This document shows, one piece after another, positions 62,177-64,000 of a stretch of DNA of 64,000 nucleotides. The position numbers were made by a program, and so were the translations under genes. The notes beneath the pieces were generated by a model. That model searched no databases and was not told where the DNA came from. It saw nothing but the letters and a program-made list of their open reading frames with translations. Source of the stretch: Cyclobacterium jeungdonense (GTDB lineage Bacteria; Bacteroidota; Bacteroidia; Cytophagales; Cyclobacteriaceae); the NCBI RefSeq assembly GCF_010994275.1, contig NZ_WMCD01000012.1:62001-126000 (forward strand), read 5' to 3'. Position 1 is the first letter of the stretch; the number at the start of each line of letters is the position of its first letter.

Positions 62177-62950
62177 TCAAACCTTTTTTGTGCCAGAATT
62201 AACGATCTCATTGTATTCAGGATGGGCAATAATGGCAAATTTATATTTATCGCCCCGGTACATTGATTTTTCCAATTCAAGGACAGTCCCTGGTTGGCAC
62301 AAAACCACACTATCCAAGACGAAAACCGGCAAAGCTTCCCTGACTTCAAAATTGTTGGCCTGATCATCCGGGGGAAGGATAATGGTACTCAGGTTTTGCT
62401 TGATATCTGAAATTTTATGATTGTACTTGTCTTCATACACCTTAAAATAAGAAAGATCCGTTGAAAGCATGTTGATCCGGGGGCATAGCTTAATGGATAT
62501 ATACTTGGTTTCATCTTTCAGCAATAAATCATCGGCGTACCTTAATTGATGTACTTTCAATACCGGTCCTTCCATAATGTAGTGTTTTCCACTTATCTCC
62601 GTCGAAATACCATGATCCAGTATGGTCTTCTCTAACACAACAGTCTTTGGTTGGAAACCTTCCACCTTCAGTCCTTCATCAAACCCTCGCCTTGTGGCAT
62701 CAATGGAACCTAAAACCCGCAGCAAATGATGGTCTTCCGTCTTGTTTAACACAAAAGTCCCCTTCCCCTTTATGCGTTGTGCATAGCCTTTTGTCTCGAT
62801 AAGTTGAAGGCTTTTCCGGGCAGTGGTATTGCTGACACCAAAAGTATGGATCAATTCGTTTTCTGATGGAACCTTATCTCCGGGCAACCATTCCCCGGAC
62901 CGAATCTTTTCAATTATCCAATCGCTAATCTTGACGAATTTTGGCTTCAT
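62177..62950 (-). CDS. GntR/HutC-type transcriptional regulator
   Basis: This 257-residue protein has an N-terminal winged helix (ISDWIIEKIRSGEWLPGDKVPSENEL, HTFGVSNTTARKSLQLIETKGYAQRIKGKGTFV, in pieces). The C-terminal UTRA-type effector domain shows KVHQLRYADDLLLKDETKYI and FAIIAHPEYNE. Such regulators bind a sugar, sugar phosphate or acid and usually repress the neighbouring operon. It is transcribed in the same direction as the MFS gene, with 309 bp and two palindromes between, so it probably controls the minus-strand sugar locus. A role at the nitrilase promoter on the other side is possible. Confidence 0.9.
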   Translation of the reverse strand: MKPKFVKISDWIIEKIRSGEWLPGDKVPSENELIHTFGVSNTTARKSLQLIETKGYAQRIKGKGTFVLNKTEDHHLLRVLGSIDATRRGFDEGLKVEGFQPKTVVLEKTILDHGISTEISGKHYIMEGPVLKVHQLRYADDLLLKDETKYISIKLCPRINMLSTDLSYFKVYEDKYNHKISDIKQNLSTIILPPDDQANNFEVREALPVFVLDSVVLCQPGTVLELEKSMYRGDKYKFAIIAHPEYNEIVNSGTKKV

Positions 62951-63313
62951 TTATTTCAGATTTTTTCCATTTTATAGCGGGATTTCCTTAGCCGCCGAGT
63001 GCGTATGATTATTCCAGGCTCACCAATAGCTTTTTACCCATTAAAGTCCCAAAATTAAATCAAATTGATATAAACCCTATTCTGAACCAAAAAAACATCC
63101 CGGGAGCGGTAGGCTTATTGTTTTTGAAACCAACTGGTAAATGCAGTTCTAAACATACAATATTTCAAACTTAAGGATTATACTAAAATCTTACCTGCAC
63201 CCGCCAAAAACTTAAATATTTTCTGTAACCAATGGAAAAGGTTCGGTAAATTACCAATTCTGCAACCATTTCGTTTACATGATATACATAAGACAAAATT
63301 AAATCGACACACC
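62951..63313. other. Divergent intergenic region between gntR and nitrilase genes (363 bp)
   Basis: No gene. On the minus strand TAAGTTTG (63166-63173) fits a -7 box for gntR, but without a well-spaced -33 element and with a leader of over 200 bases. Nothing else is recognisable. Confidence 0.45.
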
Positions 63314-64000
63314 ATGGATAAGAAACCCAATCCCCGAAGAAAATTTTTGAAGACAGCAGCCTTAACTGCCGGTGTATCATCGGTGGGTATCTTGCCTGCC
63401 CGAAGCCAACCTTTCCAGGGATCAGAAGCTTCTGAGAAATTGCCCCGGGAAGTATGGGTCGCCGGTATTTCTCAAACCGATATTAGGGAGAATACCGCAG
63501 AAGAGATGTTTGACCGGATTTTTGACCTGATGGATAGGGCATTGGTAAACCAACCCGACATCATCTGCTTACCCGAGGTATTTCATACCTCAAACGTAGC
63601 AAAAAAATACACCCTTTCAGAGAAATTGGCTCTTTCCAAAAAAGTCATGCCCCGCATGGCGGCTTTTGCTAAAGCTAACCGTTGTTACCTGGTGGTTGCT
63701 GTAAATACAGAGGAAAACGGCAACATATTTAATTCGGCCGTTCTATTAGATAGAAATGGGTTTCGGGTTGGTGAATACCGTAAGATCCACCTGACCGAAA
63801 ATGAAATAAACAACGGACTTACACCCGGCCCCCTAGATCCGCCGGTTTTCCAGACTGATTTCGGTAAAGTCGGCATACAAATCTGCTTTGATGTGATGTG
63901 GGATGATGGATGGAAAAAGCTGAAGGATAAGGGTGCTGAAATCGTATTTTGGCCTTCTGCCTATGGGGGTGGACAGAGTCTGAAGGCGAAAGCCTTGCAA
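63314..64000 (+). CDS. Carbon-nitrogen hydrolase (nitrilase superfamily), 3' truncated
   Basis: The frame is open from ATG 63314 to the window end (229 codons seen), so the gene is incomplete. The N-terminus carries a twin-arginine-like signal, PRRKFLKTAALTAG, so it may be exported folded. The nitrilase triad is present: Glu in ICLPEVFHT, Lys in YRKIHL and Cys in QICFDVMW. The family hydrolyses amide or nitrile bonds and often takes part in removal of N-acyl groups. It is divergent from the gntR gene and may be linked to the same locus, but this is not clear. The C-terminal third lies outside the window. Confidence 0.88.
   Translation, partial: MDKKPNPRRKFLKTAALTAGVSSVGILPARSQPFQGSEASEKLPREVWVAGISQTDIRENTAEEMFDRIFDLMDRALVNQPDIICLPEVFHTSNVAKKYTLSEKLALSKKVMPRMAAFAKANRCYLVVAVNTEENGNIFNSAVLLDRNGFRVGEYRKIHLTENEINNGLTPGPLDPPVFQTDFGKVGIQICFDVMWDDGWKKLKDKGAEIVFWPSAYGGGQSLKAKALQ

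Noticed and set aside
1..64000. Search for CRISPR arrays, tRNA or rRNA genes, insertion sequences and attachment sites
   Set aside because: No regularly spaced repeats, cloverleaf-like sequences, transposase motifs or flanking direct repeats were recognised by reading.

Overview
The window looks like a chromosomal segment of a marine, aerobic member of the Bacteroidota, probably of the Cyclobacteriaceae/Cytophagales type. The signs are a SusC/SusD pair, many lipoproteins with short Cys-ending signal peptides, TAnnTTTG-type promoter boxes, multidomain FtsX-like ABC permeases with an NtrC-type two-component system, and several sulfatases and exo-glycosidases typical of algal polysaccharide users. 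No taxonomic marker gene is present, so this is inference from gene content. I saw no tRNA, rRNA, CRISPR array or transposase.

Positions 1-25,850 (plus strand) form a polysaccharide utilization locus. It opens with a 5'-truncated sodium:solute symporter, a Gfo/Idh/MocA oxidoreductase and a very recognisable L-fuconate dehydratase. A SusC/SusD pair and a small surface lipoprotein follow. Then comes an almost gapless run of catabolic genes: SASA-type esterase fused to a five-bladed-propeller domain, GH117-like enzyme, GH29 fucosidase, S1 sulfatase, propeller glycosidase-like protein, SGNH esterase, second GH29, second S1 sulfatase, divergent GH95-like protein, and a 905-residue protein with three esterase domains. 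Together these predict capture of a sulfated, acetylated fucose-containing glycan, removal of acetyl and sulfate groups in the periplasm, release of L-fucose by exo-fucosidases, and oxidation of fucose through L-fuconate. No endo-fucanase was recognised. A TetR regulator with a 20-bp imperfect palindrome over its own promoter closes the locus.

Positions 26,640-36,200 hold unlinked genes: a short AraC regulator, a protein with six Ig-like repeats and an ice-binding-like (DUF3494) domain followed by an OmpA-type porin, a DJ-1/PfpI protein, and an RsbQ-type hydrolase overlapping a PAS histidine kinase.

Positions 36,200-51,780 hold an export system: three FtsX/MacB-like permeases, two ABC ATPases, a TolC-like channel, an HlyD-like adaptor, and a divergent NtrY-like kinase/NtrC-like regulator pair. 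Three transcription units each carry the same 17-bp dyad (CGGACA-N4-TGTTCGG, in either orientation), centred exactly 70 bp before a TGGCAT -24-like element. This is the strongest regulatory signal in the window.

Positions 51,800-64,000 hold a dodecin gene, a lipoprotein pseudogene with two TGA stops, and a second, mostly minus-strand carbohydrate locus: GH43-like protein, Uma2-type protein, GH106-like protein, sulfatase, fucose/arabinose-isomerase-fold protein, MFS transporter and GntR regulator. A divergent nitrilase-family gene is cut by the window end.
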